The notes below the pieces were generated by a model, which saw only the letters and a program-made list of their open reading frames with translations, did no database searches and was not told where the DNA came from. 6,125 nt of DNA from Desulfobacterales bacterium (GTDB lineage Bacteria; Desulfobacterota; Desulfobacteria; Desulfobacterales; Desulfosalsimonadaceae), in assembly GCA_007135795.1 (NCBI GenBank), contig SLIE01000539.1, positions 1 through 6,125 on the forward strand, in the 5' to 3' direction. Shown here piece after piece: positions 5,502 to 6,125 of the stretch; the stretch's first letter is position 1; every line of letters begins with the position of its first letter. A program made the translations under genes and the position numbers.

Positions 5502-6125
5502 CTATATCTCTCCTTCTGCCTGGGAAATGGCCCAGGCAGCGTTGATCAGGCCGATATGGCTGAAAGCCTGGGGGAAATTGCCGATCAGTTCCCCGGTTCC
5601 AGGGTCGATTTCTTCGGACAGGAGCCCGACATCATTTGCATAAGCCGCGGCATTTTCAAATGCATTCCGGGCCTCTTTCACCCTGCCGGCCAAGGCCAGG
5701 GCGTGAGAAAGCCAGAACGTACAAAGAAGAAATGATCCTTCTTCGCCTTCCAGTCCGTCGACCGACTTGTATCGGTAGACCAGCCCCCTGGCGTCGGTCA
5801 GTTTTTCTTCAGTTACTGTCAAGGTTGACAAGACCCTGGGATCGTCCGCCGGAAGGAACCCGACGATGGGGATCATCAGGTTGGAGGCGTCGAGTGCCTC
5901 GTTTTCAAATGCCTGGGTAAATGCACCAATCTTTTCGTTCCATCCGTGGGTTACGACCGCATCCTTGATCTGGGTGCGCATCTTTTCCCAGTATGGCACC
6001 CGGTCGGCCGCCTCGAGCAGATCGGCCATTGCGATCGCCCGGTCCAGGGCCACCCAGCACATGATCTTGGAATAAACGAAGTCTTGTGCCTCCCCGCGGA
6101 TTTCCCAGATCCCCTGGTCTTTTAA
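5502..6125 (-). CDS. GH15 glucoamylase-like glycoside hydrolase, C-terminal part
   Basis: The reading frame is open to the right edge, so the N-terminal part is missing; 207 residues are visible, counted here from the edge. The fragment opens with DQGIWEIRG (3-11), the GH15 general-acid region, with Glu8 as the likely acid. It continues SKIMCWVALDRAI (19-31), a typical helix of the (alpha/alpha)6 barrel. Near the end, LLSEEIDP (168-175) carries the likely general base, Glu171, and is followed by the GNFPQAFSH segment (182-190), both characteristic of bacterial GH15. Members release glucose from alpha-glucans or act on trehalose and related alpha-glucosides; the substrate cannot be told from this part. 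No signal peptide can be judged. An ATG at 6060-6062 is internal, not the start. The gene ends 27 bases before the palindromic element. Confidence 0.9.
   Translation of the reverse strand, partial: LKDQGIWEIRGEAQDFVYSKIMCWVALDRAIAMADLLEAADRVPYWEKMRTQIKDAVVTHGWNEKIGAFTQAFENEALDASNLMIPIVGFLPADDPRVLSTLTVTEEKLTDARGLVYRYKSVDGLEGEEGSFLLCTFWLSHALALAGRVKEARNAFENAAAYANDVGLLSEEIDPGTGELIGNFPQAFSHIGLINAAWAISQAEGEI

Overview
The window holds three complete protein-coding genes, one gene cut by the right edge, and one short palindromic mobile-type repeat. No rRNA, tRNA, CRISPR array or transposase gene is visible. A Gram-negative bacterium with moderate GC is implied by the periplasm-facing disulfide machinery and the AsmA/DUF748-like protein. 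Gene styles resemble those I associate with Desulfobacterota (delta-proteobacterial sulfate reducers); that placement is inference from protein flavour, not proof.

Layout: 1-200 is non-coding with nested small hairpins. 201-875 (minus) encodes a small single-TM AsmA/DUF748-like envelope protein. 876-1238 is the intergenic region between two divergent genes. 1239-2555 (plus) encodes a membrane oxidoreductase with three parts: a VKOR-type quinone-linked disulfide-forming domain, a SurA-N-like chaperone segment and a DsbA-like thioredoxin domain. 2674-4842 (minus, convergent, 118-bp gap) encodes a 722-residue fusion of a TVP38/TMEM64 (VTT) membrane domain with a flavin-dependent pyridine-nucleotide disulfide oxidoreductase. 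4843-5332 is mostly non-coding, with several dyads and a 23-codon ORF resembling the start of an IscA/HesB-type protein. 5333-5474 is a 142-bp near-palindrome with perfect 17-bp ends and TA at both tips, like a non-autonomous IS630/mariner-type element. 5502-6125 (minus) is the C-terminal part of a GH15 glucoamylase-like glycoside hydrolase.

How the genes fit together: the two central genes are both membrane-anchored thiol/disulfide redox fusions. The VKOR-DsbA protein should oxidise periplasmic cysteines and pass electrons to quinone. The VTT flavoprotein should use NAD(P)H on the cytoplasmic side with an unknown acceptor. They are convergent, so they are not one operon, and a joint function is only a hypothesis. 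The GH15 enzyme and the AsmA-like protein have no visible link to them. The most unusual items are the three-part VKOR fusion, the VTT-flavoprotein whose catalytic His position is Tyr, and the TA-flanked palindrome beside a possible gene remnant.
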